This document shows positions 37,376 through 47,495 of a DNA stretch of 64,000 nt, piece after piece. The position numbers and the translations under genes are program-made. The DNA comes from Marmoricola endophyticus (GTDB lineage Bacteria; Actinomycetota; Actinomycetes; Propionibacteriales; Nocardioidaceae): NCBI RefSeq assembly GCF_014644415.1, contig NZ_BMKQ01000001.1, positions 710,569 to 774,568 of the forward strand, read 5' to 3'. The notes below the pieces were generated by a model. It saw only the letters and a list, made by a program, of their open reading frames with translations, was not told the DNA's origin and searched no databases. Numbering within the stretch: position 1 is the stretch's first letter; every line of letters begins with the position of its first letter.

Positions 37376-40108
37376 ATGCACGGCGGGGTGAAGTTCTACC
37401 GCGGAGCGGCCGGCGCCGCGCGCTCCTACGTCGAGGCCGACCGCTCCCGCGTCGACGACTACTACCTCGCCGAGGGCACCGGGCTCGCCACCCACTACTT
37501 CGCCTCGCCGACGACCGCGCCGTCCACGACGGGCGTACCTCCCCGGGAACCCCACTCCCCCGGCGTGACCAGACGGGGGACCCTCGACGGCGACGCCTAC
37601 GAACGCTGGGTCGGCGGCTACGACGTCGACACCGGGGAGGCGAAGGGCCGGCTGCGCACCGACGAGAACGGTCTGCGGTTCGTTGAGGTCGTCGTCAACG
37701 GACCCAAGACCTGGTCGCTCGCCGCCGCCGTCCATCCCGCGATCGCCGCGGCGTACGACGCCGCTCAGGAGCGCGCCGCCGTCGAGATCATCGGCTGGCT
37801 CGCCGACCACGCCACCACGCGGGTCGGCCCGCGCGGCCGACAGGTGCAGGTGCCCGTCGAGCAGATCGACGCCGCCGTCGTCCGGCACCACACCTCACGC
37901 GCCGGCGACCCGCACCGACACCTCCACCTGCAGATCAACGCCCGCGTGTTCGCACACGGCCGGTGGCGCGGACTGCACTCCGTTGGCGTCGTCGACAGCA
38001 TCGAAGCGCTCAACGGAATCGGCCACGCCGCCGTCGCCTGCGACCCCGAGTTCCGCCGCACCCTCGCCGCGTACGGCTACACCCTCGACAGCGAGTCCGG
38101 CGAGATCGCCGAGCTTGCGCCGTACGCTCCCCGCTTCAGCGCCCGCGCCGCGCAGATCAACCGCAACGTCGACGCCTACGAGGCGGCCTGGCGCGCCGCC
38201 CACCCCGGCACCGAGCCGGGCCCGACCCAGCGACGCAGCTGGGACCGCCGCGCGTGGGCCGACGCCCGCCCCGACAAGGTCGTCCCCCGCGACGGCACCG
38301 ACCTCACCAGCCGGTGGCTCGAGGAGCTGCACGAGCTCGGCTTCGCTGCCCCGCCGCCCTCGCCCGACGCCGGGTCGCCGCCCGCGACTCCCATCGGTCG
38401 GATCAACCGCGACAACGTCGTCCAGCTCGCGCTCGTCCGCCTCGGCGCCCGACGCTCAGCCTGGAACGCCGCCGACCTGCGCGGCGAGTGCGAGCGCATC
38501 GTCGCCGACGCCGGCGTGATCGCCGAGGGCCCCGTACGCCGCGAGCTGCTCGAGGACCTCACCGCTCGCGCCGTCTCCGCATCGCAACCACTGCTGCAGC
38601 GCGACGACGTGCCCGAGCACCTCCGCGCGCTCACTTCCCGCGACGTCCTCGCCGTCGAGGCCGACATCGTCGAGCGACTCGCTACGCGCGCCGAGCACTC
38701 CGGCGGACGCGAACCGCTCGGCTCCTCCGCCTCGCTACGACACCTCGACGCCTCGCAGCGCGACGTCGTCAGCGCGATCCTCAGCGACGCGCGACTCGTC
38801 GTCGTCGAAGGCGCGGCCGGCACCGGCAAGACCACCACGCTCGCCGCAACCAGCGAATGTCTCCACGCCACCGGACACCGGCTCGTGGTCGCCACTCCGA
38901 CGCTGAAGGCGGCGAAGGTCGCGCAGCAGCAGATCGGTGACGACGCGTTCTCGGCCGCCTGGCTCGTGCACCAGCACGGCTTCCGGTGGGACGCCGACGG
39001 CTACTGGGGACGACTCGTCCTCGAGCAGCACCCGCCCCCGGCGCCTCTCGCTCAGCTCCGAGCCGGCGACGTCCTCCTCGTCGACGAAGCCGGCATGCTC
39101 GACCAGGACGTCACCCGCGCACTGCTCACCGTCGCCGACGAGGCCGGTGCCCGCCTCGCCCTCGTCGGTGACCGCCACCAGCTGCCCGCCGTCGGACGCG
39201 GCGGCGCCTTCGACCTCGCCATCCGCTGGACACCCGACGAGTGACACGTCGAGCTCGACACCGTCCGCCGGTTCACCGACCCCGAGTACGCCGACCTCAC
39301 CGTCCAGATGCGCGCCGGCGAGGACAGCGCCGACATCTTCGACACGCTGCTCGCACGCGGCGACATCGTCATCCACGCCAGCGAGGTCGAGCGTCTCGCC
39401 GCTGTCGCGGAGACCGCCACCGCACCAGCGGATGCCGCTCCCCTACTCATCGCCGACACCCGCGAACAGGTCAGCCTCCTTAACGCCGCGATCCGCGACC
39501 GACGACTCAGGGACCTCAGCGCGCCGTCGAACGCACCCGCGAGCACACTCACCACCTCCACTGGTGAGCAGATCAGCAGCGGCGACCGGATCGCGACCCG
39601 ACGTAACGACCGCGACCTCGGTGTCGCCAACCGCGACACCTGGACCGTGACGGCAGTGCACGGCGACGGCGCCCTCGACGTACGCGGCCGACCTGGCGAG
39701 CGGACGCTGCCCGCCGACTACACACACCGCCACGTCGAGCTCGCCTTCGCCACCACCGTGCACGGCGCCCAGGGCGACACCGTCGACAACGCCCACCTGC
39801 TCATCGACGAGACCACCGGCGCAGCCTCGGCGTACGTCGGCATGACCCGCGGGCGGCAAACCAACACCGCCCACCTCGTCGCCGAGACCGTGGACGACGC
39901 ACGCGCTCAGTGGGTCGACATCTTCCATCGCGACCGCGCTGACCTCGGACCCTCCCACGCTGCCGAAGCTGCCCGAGACGCAGTTGAGCGGCTAGGGACA
40001 CAAGCGAATCCTCTGGAAGCAAAACGAGGAGCCCGGGGCATCCACCGTCGATCGGAAGAGCACGTCCCGTCTCCTGCGTGTCGCCCGCCACGAGGGATCG
40101 GCCGATGA
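37376..40108 (+). pseudogene. MobF-family TraA/TrwC conjugative relaxase, interrupted by an in-frame TGA
   Basis: A continuous 910-codon frame broken once by TGA at 39242-39244; sequence similarity continues in the same frame on both sides (WTPDE | HVELDTVRRFTDPEYADL). N-terminal relaxase with DDYYLAEGTG (candidate catalytic Tyr) and the metal triad HHTSRAGDPHRHLHLQINA; then a RecD-like helicase with Walker A GAAGTGKTTTL, Walker B LLVDEAGMLD, VGDRHQLP and the C-terminal TTVHGAQGDTVD and AYVGMTRGR. The intact protein would nick oriT and unwind the strand for conjugation. One transition (CGA to TGA, or TGG to TGA) explains the break. The C-terminus may also be short. Confidence 0.88.
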
Positions 40109-40239
40109 CAATCCGGCGCGAATTTGTCGGTCGGTGATCGTGTAGGCCGCCCTCGCTCTCTTAGGTAATGAGGACATCGCAAGACATGCACCCGCATGAA
40201 CAGCCACTTGCAGCCGGTCCTCACGATTGGAGGACACCG

Positions 40240-40476
40240 ATGAACACCCACCCGATCCACGTCCCTGAGGAGTGGCACGACAACGCCCTACTCACGTTCG
40301 AGGACTTCTGCACCTTGATCCGCACTCCGCAGCGCACCGTTCGCGACTGGCGCCGCCGCGGCGTCGGCCCCCGCTGGGCCCGCTTCGACGGCACCGGCCG
40401 GCTCTACGTGCGCGTCGCGGAGGTCCGACGACTCGTCGCATCCGCTACCCCGACCGTCACGAAGGGAGACCGGTGA
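40240..40476 (+). CDS. helix-turn-helix protein, excisionase-like (first of two)
   Basis: 78 residues: LLTFEDFCTLIRTPQRTVRD, WRRRGVGPRWARFDGTGRLY, VRVAEVRRLV, the AlpA/HTH_17 winged-helix pattern of excisionases. ATG at 40240 has GGAGG 6 nt upstream. It shares a base with the next gene (TGATG). Likely directs integrase toward excision or regulates element genes. Confidence 0.8.
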   Translation: MNTHPIHVPEEWHDNALLTFEDFCTLIRTPQRTVRDWRRRGVGPRWARFDGTGRLYVRVAEVRRLVASATPTVTKGDR

Positions 40477-40682
40477 TGACCCGCAAGCGCGAGCTCCCCA
40501 TCTACGTCAGCATCGAGGAGGCCGCCGAGATGATGTCGCTGTCCACGCGCACCATCCGGCGCCGCATCAGCGACGGCACCATCCCGGCGTACCAGTGTGG
40601 CCGGCGCTCGATCCGGTTGCGACTAGACGATCTCGAGAACGCCTTGCGGCCCATCCCTTCCGCTTGTCCGCGTAGCTGGTGA
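40476..40682 (+). CDS. excisionase family DNA-binding protein (second of two)
   Basis: 68 residues: YVSIEEAAEMMSLSTRTIRR, RISDGTIPAYQCGRRSIRLR, LDDLENALRP, a canonical MerR-like HTH_17 excisionase domain. Translationally coupled to the preceding HTH gene. A tandem pair of this kind, next to the relaxase gene, is common in actinobacterial integrative elements. Confidence 0.82.
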   Translation: MTRKRELPIYVSIEEAAEMMSLSTRTIRRRISDGTIPAYQCGRRSIRLRLDDLENALRPIPSACPRSW

Positions 40683-40968
40683 CCTACAGCCGTCCCGGGG
40701 TCCCCGTGCAACTCGTCACCAGCGAAGGTGACCCACTCCCCCAGAATGAGGTGGAGCCATGGCCGGGAAGCCAAGATCGGCTTCGGGCTTCCTGCTTGCG
40801 TGCCGCCAGCGACGACGATAGAGGCGAGACATACCGACGCCTGAGGAAAGCCGCGGCCCGCGCCTCGAGGCTACCGAGTTCGATGGGGTCGCGCGCGCCG
40901 GCGTTCGGCACGGAGCACGAGCTTACGGATGTCCGCAGATACCGACACGCTCGCCCTAACCTCCTGGC

Positions 40969-41097
40969 GTGGACACCGAGCAGGCCGACGAGCGCGCGCA
41001 GCAGTCCCTCGACCAGTGGCTCGCTCGTCCCGGCGAGGATCGCGCCATCGACGTGCTCGGTCACTTGATGACGAACCTGCGCGACCTGACTCGGTGA
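40969..41097 (+). CDS. small open reading frame of unknown function
   Basis: 42 codons from GTG at 40969: VDTEQADERAQQSLDQWLA, RPGEDRAIDVLGHLMTNLRDLTR. Amphipathic, acidic then helical. Codon use looks coding and the sequence resembles small helical proteins of mobile elements, but no family is recognised. The preceding 286 bp (40683-40968) hold nothing I can assign. Confidence 0.35.
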   Translation: MDTEQADERAQQSLDQWLARPGEDRAIDVLGHLMTNLRDLTR

Positions 41098-41115
41098 GCG
41101 TCGGCCCAGCCCCCG

Positions 41116-41688
41116 TTGCAGAACAGCGCCATAACCTTCCCGGCCTACGTCGCGTGTGTGGATTCCTCTTTCACCAATGCCAGGCTGACGGCGGAGTTCT
41201 TCCGGAAGATGCCGGGCCAGGACCTCACCGCGCGGGCGTTCGTCCCCGCCTGGCGATGCCCGCCCGACCTCGGCAAGCGCATGGATCGGGTGTGGCCGCT
41301 CTCCTTAAAGCAAGTCGTACTCCTGAGCCGTGACCGGATCCCGACCGAGCCGGAGCAACTGACACTGGAAGACTTGTCGTACGGAGGGCTGGGGCGCATC
41401 ACGCGCGACGCGAACAGAGCCCTCCCATTGCTCATCGAGGCGCACGAACGAGATGGCGGGCAGTACGTTGAGCAGCTCCGTGACACAGCACGGGGAACCT
41501 GGTTGCAGGCGCGGGATGAGTTGGCCGCGATGCGGCGTGGGCCACCGAAACCGCTGACCATCGGCCATCGAGTGGTGGTAGCCCGGCACCTCGTTCTCTT
41601 TCGTGGTCTGATGACCCTCACGGTGCCTCCAGATCCTCACGGCGACCCGTCGCGAGAAAGCGGGTCCAGGCAGCCTCCTGCTGCCTAG
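41116..41688 (+). CDS. hypothetical protein
   Basis: 190 residues, not recognised. Central helical part: LTLEDLSYGGLGRITRDANR, ALPLLIEAHERDGGQYVEQL, RDTARGTWLQARDELAAM. No membrane segment. The start is uncertain: TTG at 41116 is the most upstream possibility and has no good ribosome site, so the true N-terminus may lie further in. Its 3' end overlaps the convergent gene at 41618-42511 by 71 bp. Confidence 0.45.
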   Translation: MQNSAITFPAYVACVDSSFTNARLTAEFFRKMPGQDLTARAFVPAWRCPPDLGKRMDRVWPLSLKQVVLLSRDRIPTEPEQLTLEDLSYGGLGRITRDANRALPLLIEAHERDGGQYVEQLRDTARGTWLQARDELAAMRRGPPKPLTIGHRVVVARHLVLFRGLMTLTVPPDPHGDPSRESGSRQPPAA

Positions 41689-42511
41689 CGTCGCGGTTCC
41701 CAGCCCGCAGTTCCTTGCGCCAGTACCGCCAGTGCCGCCAGCGCGAGTCGATGGCCCACCATGGCAAGCACAAGCCCCTTCTCACCCGTGCAGCGCAGAT
41801 GGTCTCGCGTGTGCGCCACCGGGCGCGCCAGGCCCACCAGGGCAGCGTCACTGGGTGCTCGCGACGCGTGAATCGCCACCGCTTCCACCGGATGTCCATG
41901 GCCCACCACGGCGGCGGGTAGCCGTTCACGTTCCGGCTTCCTTGGTCGTCCCACCGGTAGTGCCAGTTCGATCGAAGCGCCCACCATCGTGGTCCCGTCC
42001 GTTCAAGGCGGTGCTCCAGGCGCCAGGGGGCCCACCACCTTGCAGGACTGACACGTTGCAGGCGGCCACTTGAGCTCCGGTGCCACCGATGTCCCCGACC
42101 GTCCGTGAATATGCCTTCCGCACCGGAACCGGGGATCACCCGGAAGTCTCCCACGTTAAGTCCAGACAGGCCGTTCATAGTCTCCGGAGTAGGGGCGGGT
42201 GGAAATCTCATGCGTGACCAGCCGATCTCCGCGTTGCGCAGGATCGCAGGCGCGTCCACTCGGACTTGCACGTCGTACAGGACTTCGTCCGTCGCGTTCT
42301 CGATGTAGAGAACCAGGGTCGCCATGGCGGACGAGCCGAGCGAGTCCTTGTCTGCCTCGATCCAGCAACGAAACCCCCGGACCTCGGTCCGCGCTCGTTC
42401 AAGTTTGTCACTGCGCAGGGCCAGTAAGGCTGCCCATAGTGCACCAACGGTGCCCAACGCCGCGAAAACTTCCGCGCAGGCGGTAATCCAGTCTGTTGTT
42501 GTTGGCTCCAA
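41618..42511 (-). CDS. membrane-anchored protein with tryptophan-rich WWA repeats
   Basis: 297 residues. One N-terminal membrane helix (CAEVFAALGTVGALWAALLAL), a beta-rich middle domain (MATLVLYIENATDEVLYDVQVRV), then from about residue 155 an unusual array of about five units of 20-26 residues, each with a WWA core: ARWWAPWRLEHRL, PRWWALRSNWHYRW, PPWWAMDIRWKRWRF, LPWWAWRARWRTRE, LPWWAIDSRWRHWRYW. Trp and Arg dominate, with almost no acidic residues. I know no family like this. TTG start at 42511, with GGAAGGAAAG 7 nt upstream. Trp/Arg-rich sequences often bind membranes or nucleic acid, a guess here. Confidence 0.65.
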   Translation of the reverse strand: MEPTTTDWITACAEVFAALGTVGALWAALLALRSDKLERARTEVRGFRCWIEADKDSLGSSAMATLVLYIENATDEVLYDVQVRVDAPAILRNAEIGWSRMRFPPAPTPETMNGLSGLNVGDFRVIPGSGAEGIFTDGRGHRWHRSSSGRLQRVSPARWWAPWRLEHRLERTGPRWWALRSNWHYRWDDQGSRNVNGYPPPWWAMDIRWKRWRFTRREHPVTLPWWAWRARWRTRETICAARVRRGLCLPWWAIDSRWRHWRYWRKELRAGNRDARQQEAAWTRFLATGRREDLEAP

Positions 42512-43144
42512 TCCCGACTTTCCTTCCGGCTTGCGCTTCGGTCCAGAAGATACAGCGGTCGAACTGGTATCGCTGGCACCTCACCAACCGTCATCGATAG
42601 GGAACGGCAACACACCGCTCGGCTGCCGGACCGAGGTCCGCGCAACCCGCAGCGATCGTCAGTTTCCGAACGCTCGCGAGCAGCACCACACCGGCCGCGA
42701 TCGGACCCGACCCCGCGGGGGCACGCTGTCCCGCTGGAATGCCGGGGGAGTCACGCAACGGCGTGACGCCGAAATCCTTTTTGCCGGCGTGCGGGGGAGC
42801 TTGAGCTAATCAGGTACTGACCTCGTCAGCACAACGAGCAGCGGATGGCCTCGATTACCGCCCTGCGCGATTGAGTCACCCTCACTGCGGCCGCCCGAAG
42901 TACATTCATTGAGTGCCCCGGCCCTTCCCGCGTGACGGTCAGCACCCGCGGTCTGCTCGGCCAGGCGTCCCGGCCAGATCTCGTTGAACTAAGAGTCGGC
43001 CTTGGGGGAGTCGCCGCCCCCCATATCTAGGTGTCCGGAGAACCGGGTCAGGCTCCCCTCGAAAGAACAGAGCTCACGCACGAACACTGAGGGCTCCTCG
43101 TCGCCTGAGCCACCGGTGTATCTCTCCAAAACGTCGCCCGAGTC
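42512..43144. other. 633-bp gene-free stretch
   Basis: Between two minus-strand genes. It holds the promoter of the WWA-repeat gene and a perfect inverted repeat GTCACGC-AACG-GCGTGAC at 42750-42767, plus a G5/C6 hairpin near 43003-43022. Open frames here have no ribosome site or similarity I recognise. Confidence 0.45.
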
Positions 43145-44443
43145 CTACCTCTGAGTGGCCTTGCGCAGAGAAAACCGCTTCCGTTCCTTGAGCGATATGG
43201 CTCGGTGTCCACGCTTGAAAGCATGGACTTGGAAGTGCGGGTACGGGCCGAACCGCGCGGCCGCTTCTTCAATCGGTGCTGAGGCAGGCACGGACAGGGC
43301 TGAGACGACCTCGGCCCGGACCGCATCCGGCAGCTCGGCTGCGGTCCAGGCGTTCGGAACTAGACGCTCTAGGTGACGAAGTGCATTGATAGTTGCACTG
43401 GCTACCAGCGCATGTGTCGCCGGTTCGCGATGAGCACCAACTACCTCGTCCACCACTTGTTCAAGCCGGGCACGTCGGGCCAGCTCGCGTATGTGCTCCC
43501 AGATCTGGGTGTACTTCGCGCCTGGTGCACTCAGTATGAGCAAGACCCCTCCCGGAACCAGAGATCGAGCCAGAACCTCCACGTCAGGCTTGAGCATCTG
43601 CAGCATCTCTTCGTTTGTAATGAAGTTGGCCACGACGATGAGGTCGTACGCCGACGGCGGAGCAGCCTTCGCTGCCAACGCCTTCGCGACCTGACGATCA
43701 GACACAGCGAACCACGCGTCGAAGTCCACGAAGCCGTCACCATCTTCGGCCCAGGTTGATTCCAACATGCGATCCAGATGTCGGTCTCGCGTCTGGTTGT
43801 GCAATTCGCGCGGATTGAAGCCGCGCAGATCGTTGTAGGTGACGTCGAAGAAGCGGTCTCTGCGCACATAGGGACGCTCGGCGCCGCTTCGAGCGACTAG
43901 TAGCAGCTCCTCGGATAGACGGTGAATCATCTGTCGCCAAGCCGGGCCGCGATCGAGCGTATGCACCTCGACAGAATCAGAACTATGGAAGCCAGCCGTC
44001 TGTCGCTGCGTCCACGCGCCGAGGGCAGCGAAGTAGTCCACAGTCGCGTAACCCGCCGGCGCGGGACCAGAACCCACCTCGAGCATCTGAAGTCGGCGCG
44101 CAGGTTTTGCTATGGGTAGGGCTCCACGCTCGAAGAGCATGTCTAGCGCTTGCGTGACGCGGTGATATCGATCCACTTCGTGCCACAGTGCGTAGGCAAG
44201 TGTTTGGTCAAACTCTTTGAAGTCGAGCTCATCACACCTGCTCAAAGTCAATCCAAGTTGAGCGATGACACGCTTGGCGGCACCCACGTTCTCACCTACT
44301 GCGCGGACGATCAGGCGCGTCACAGCCTCGCAGAAGTGCGCGCTATCGGAGTTCGTGTCTCGTCGGTACGCGAGCCATTCATCCGCAGCCTGGAGTTCCC
44401 ACTGACGCGCGGTGACGGGGCGACCACCCAGCTCACTCACCAT
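43145..44443 (-). CDS. class I methyltransferase-like protein
   Basis: 432 residues. The middle resembles the SAM-dependent Rossmann fold: motif I LQMLEVGSGPAPAGYATVDY, VEVHTLDRGPAWRQM (acidic position), and YDLIVVANFITNEEMLQML...LVPGGVLLILSAPG for motifs IV-V. A helical N-terminal domain of about 115 residues precedes it and a basic tail (HRAISLKERKRFSLRKATQR) ends it. Weakly reminiscent of the Rsm22 ribosomal methyltransferases; substrate unknown. It stands alone, divergent from the TerB/ATPase/helicase operon, and could be an accessory of that system. Confidence 0.6.
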   Translation of the reverse strand: MVSELGGRPVTARQWELQAADEWLAYRRDTNSDSAHFCEAVTRLIVRAVGENVGAAKRVIAQLGLTLSRCDELDFKEFDQTLAYALWHEVDRYHRVTQALDMLFERGALPIAKPARRLQMLEVGSGPAPAGYATVDYFAALGAWTQRQTAGFHSSDSVEVHTLDRGPAWRQMIHRLSEELLLVARSGAERPYVRRDRFFDVTYNDLRGFNPRELHNQTRDRHLDRMLESTWAEDGDGFVDFDAWFAVSDRQVAKALAAKAAPPSAYDLIVVANFITNEEMLQMLKPDVEVLARSLVPGGVLLILSAPGAKYTQIWEHIRELARRARLEQVVDEVVGAHREPATHALVASATINALRHLERLVPNAWTAAELPDAVRAEVVSALSVPASAPIEEAAARFGPYPHFQVHAFKRGHRAISLKERKRFSLRKATQR

Positions 44444-45002
44444 CTAGGAAGGCTAACGGCAGCCGATCGCCATCTGATGCGTTGTTGTGCCAGGACGGCT
44501 GTAACCGCATCGCGTTGAGCCCACCTCGGAGCCTGCGTTATGCCGCCGCCTGGCGGCGCGGGATCAACGCCCGGGACGGCCTCCACGCTCTGTTCCTCGC
44601 GGCGCTCCGCAGCAGGTCACTGCGTGACACGGCTTCGTAGAGATTCGGGGCCCACCGTTCGATCACGGCTTCTCGTCGCACGGTGAGCTGGACGTCAACC
44701 TTTGGCATCGAGCTCATCGCCTGTGCGTTACGGGCCGGCTGCGACGTACACGCCGCCCCGCGAGGTGGCCGGGGCGGCGGATCGTTCTCCGCTTGCCTCG
44801 CATCAACTCTCAAGTGTTTTGCGCCTTCCCCGCGGCACTGCGGGGCAAGCATCACCGCCGGGACCCCTGTCTCGCCCCTTGGGGATTCTAGACGAACAGA
44901 CCCCCTCCCCCAATTTGATGTGGTTACGTCAGACACAGGCAGCGCGCCGGGATGCGACAGTGGACGGATGCGCCCTGCACGCCGCTGACAAAGGGAGATT
45001 TC
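44444..45002. other. 559-bp intergenic region upstream of the defence operon
   Basis: Divergent promoter region between the methyltransferase-like gene and the TerB-domain gene. A minus-strand frame (44538-45110) has no ribosome site and poor composition and is not called. The only clear signal is the ribosome site AAGGGAG at 44991-44997 for the operon. Confidence 0.4.
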
Positions 45003-47495
45003 TTGGGACTGCTCGACCGATTCCGCAGCAAGAAGAAGACCCCGGATGCACCGGCCCCGGCCTCCGGGCTGCGCCGCACCCCTCCGGCGCCGCCTCCGCC
45101 AACGGTGCACCCGGCTGACTCCGCACCGCCGGCTGGACCGTCCACTGCACCGTTAGCCGCACCGCTGACCGCGCCTTCGCAGGCACCCACCACGCCGCCG
45201 CCGACCGAGGTTGCTTCGCCGCGCACCCAACCGAGCGCCGGAGCAGGCACGGGCGTGCAGCAGCTGACGCGCACCGTGCAGTGGATTGGGCCAGGCACCA
45301 CCGCCACCATCGGCAAGTACACGGTGCCCGGCGGCATGCTCTATGTCGGCCACGGACTGCAAGCACCGCGCGGAGGCACCGACCCCGCTCTGATTGACCC
45401 ACGGCTGTCGGTGTCCCGGGCGCCGGCGAACCTCAGCAACGCCCAGATGGGCTACTGGCCGGCCTACGACGAGATCAGCCCCACCGCCCGCGCCGGCTAT
45501 CTGACCTGGCTGGCCAGTGGACGGCGAGATCCCAGAGCCGACATCGGGTTCGTGTTCTTGTTCCTCTACGGCTTGGAACGCCGCGCGCTGGTCGACATCC
45601 CCGCCAACAGGCGGCTCGGTGTCGAGCTCGCACCGATGCGCGCCGAGCTGCAGCGACTCCTCGACGTCTATGGCGAGAACTACTCCTTCCGCAGTTACGC
45701 CTCGAAGTTCCTCGACGTGCTCGACGTGCTGGGCGAGGTCGCCGAGGTCGAGGGTGACAGCGCCGCTGCCGCGCCGCCGCTGGACCTGGAACGTCGTTGG
45801 GAGGCGCCGCTGCGTCTACGGGTTGGGCTCGGCGCTATGGCCTCCGATGGTAAGCCGATTCCGGCCGACTGGGCGCTCGCATGGGCGTGGTATCACCCCG
45901 AAATCCATCTGAGGACTCCCGCGACCAGGTGCCGCGAGGAGTTCACGGCCTTGTTCAACTCCCGCTACGGGGACGCGTTCGGTGAGGGGATTCGTGTCAG
46001 GCCGGGCAAGACCCAGATCAAGGTCGAGTACTACACGGCAACTTCAGGGATGGGTGCCGCGCAGCTGTCGATGGGTGTGCCTGACGTGTTCACGATGGCA
46101 GCGCCCCGCAACCATCTGGCGAAGCTCGTCGAGTCCGTGACCGCCGATCTGGACGCGTACAGCCGCTACCTGGGCCGCAACCCGGAGGGCAAGGCGTCCC
46201 TCGCGGCGGCGGCGCTGCTGCCCGTCGACCTGGCCGGCGATCCGTCGCCGCAAGTGGCCGACCTGGTCGACTGGGCCGCCGGGCTCGCCGACTCCGGTTC
46301 CGCGACCACGGGAGCCGAAGTGCTGTCGCGGTGGCCGGCCAAGTCGGCGGAGCGGTTGGCGAAGGCCGAAGCGGTCACGTTCGCGACGCTGCTGGCCCGC
46401 TACGGCCTGGGGATGGAACCTGACGTGCGCTTGGGTGGGCCCGCCATCACGACCGTCTCGAAGGTCGTGACGTTCCGGACGGGCACCGAGCCGCAGCCGC
46501 AGGCTTCGACCGCCGCCTACGCCGGTGCCGCGACCCTGTTGCACCTGGCTACCGCAGTCGCCGCCGCCGACGGGCACGTGAGCGCTGAAGAACAACGGCA
46601 CCTGGTCAACCACCTCGAACGTGCGCTGGACCTCACCCCGGGTGAACGGGTCCGTCTAGGCGCGCACATGCGGTGGCTCGCGGCCACCGGGGTGAAGCTA
46701 ACCGGTCTGGTGAAACGAGTAGAGGTGCTCACCGAACCGCAACGCTCCAGCGTCGCCGACCTACTGGTCGCGGTCGCGGCCGCCGACGGCGTCATCTCGT
46801 CCGAAGAAATCGCCAGCCTGACCAAGATCTTCACGCTGCTGGGCGTCGATCCGGCCCAGGTGCACACGCGCCTGCATGCGCTGCTGGCCGGTGGCCGCCC
46901 CAGCCCGGCGACAAGCCCGGTCGTTGTGCGAGAAGCAACAGGCGCCGACCCCGGCTACCCGATCTCACCGCCACCGCCACCGCCACTCGACCCCGCGGAT
47001 GTGGACGGTCCAGCTGTCTTCCAGCTGGATGCGCGAGTCATCGAAGCGAAGTTCGCTGAGACAGCAGCAGTCGGAGCGCTGCTGGCCGACATCTTTGGTG
47101 ACGACGAACCAGCCACCACCGGCAACCAGCCGCCGCCCGAGCAGGTAGCCGGAGTTGACGCTTCTGGTGAGACCCTGGTCGCCGCTACAGGCACCTCTGC
47201 GCCGGTGCCCGGAGCAGCCGCCGACGGCGGTGACGAGACCACTCGGGTGGCGGCCTCGTCCTACGAGGGGCTCGACGCCGCACACAGCGCCTTCCTGCAG
47301 GCGCTGCTGGGTGAGACCACATGGTCACGGGCAGACATCGAAGAGTTGGCCGAGAGCAATCATCTGATGCCAGACGGCGCCATCGACATCATCAACGAAT
47401 ACGCGCTAGAGATCACCGGCGACACGCTCCTCGACGAGAACGACACCGACACGTTCACTATCAACGACTTCGCACGCGAGGAGCTGCCCACATGA
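45003..47495 (+). CDS. sngA: TerB-domain protein of a Shango-type defence system (SngA)
   Basis: 830 residues. An amphipathic N-terminus (LGLLDRFRSKKK) and a Pro/Ala-rich linker lead to TerB-N (about 90-300: MGYWPAYDEISPTARAGYLT, WLASGRRDP, IGFVFLFLYGLERRAL). A long helical part follows, then TerB (about 505-630) with acidic metal-binding motifs AVAAADGHVSAEEQR and AVAAADGVISSEEI, and TerB-C (about 665-826, ending DTFTINDFAREEL). I chose TTG at 45003, with AAGGGAG 5 nt upstream; an ATG 17 codons earlier lacks one. TerB plus ATPase plus helicase is the described composition of the anti-phage system Shango. Overlaps the ATPase gene by 4 nt. Confidence 0.85.
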   Translation: MGLLDRFRSKKKTPDAPAPASGLRRTPPAPPPPTVHPADSAPPAGPSTAPLAAPLTAPSQAPTTPPPTEVASPRTQPSAGAGTGVQQLTRTVQWIGPGTTATIGKYTVPGGMLYVGHGLQAPRGGTDPALIDPRLSVSRAPANLSNAQMGYWPAYDEISPTARAGYLTWLASGRRDPRADIGFVFLFLYGLERRALVDIPANRRLGVELAPMRAELQRLLDVYGENYSFRSYASKFLDVLDVLGEVAEVEGDSAAAAPPLDLERRWEAPLRLRVGLGAMASDGKPIPADWALAWAWYHPEIHLRTPATRCREEFTALFNSRYGDAFGEGIRVRPGKTQIKVEYYTATSGMGAAQLSMGVPDVFTMAAPRNHLAKLVESVTADLDAYSRYLGRNPEGKASLAAAALLPVDLAGDPSPQVADLVDWAAGLADSGSATTGAEVLSRWPAKSAERLAKAEAVTFATLLARYGLGMEPDVRLGGPAITTVSKVVTFRTGTEPQPQASTAAYAGAATLLHLATAVAAADGHVSAEEQRHLVNHLERALDLTPGERVRLGAHMRWLAATGVKLTGLVKRVEVLTEPQRSSVADLLVAVAAADGVISSEEIASLTKIFTLLGVDPAQVHTRLHALLAGGRPSPATSPVVVREATGADPGYPISPPPPPPLDPADVDGPAVFQLDARVIEAKFAETAAVGALLADIFGDDEPATTGNQPPPEQVAGVDASGETLVAATGTSAPVPGAAADGGDETTRVAASSYEGLDAAHSAFLQALLGETTWSRADIEELAESNHLMPDGAIDIINEYALEITGDTLLDENDTDTFTINDFAREELPT

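Noticed and set aside
39242-39244. TGA read as selenocysteine
   Set aside because: Not a known selenoprotein family, and no SECIS-like hairpin was evident after the codon; a nonsense change is simpler.
44538-45110. Minus-strand 190-codon frame upstream of the TerB gene
   Set aside because: Arg/Pro-rich composition, no ribosome site, overlaps the ribosome site and start of sngA.
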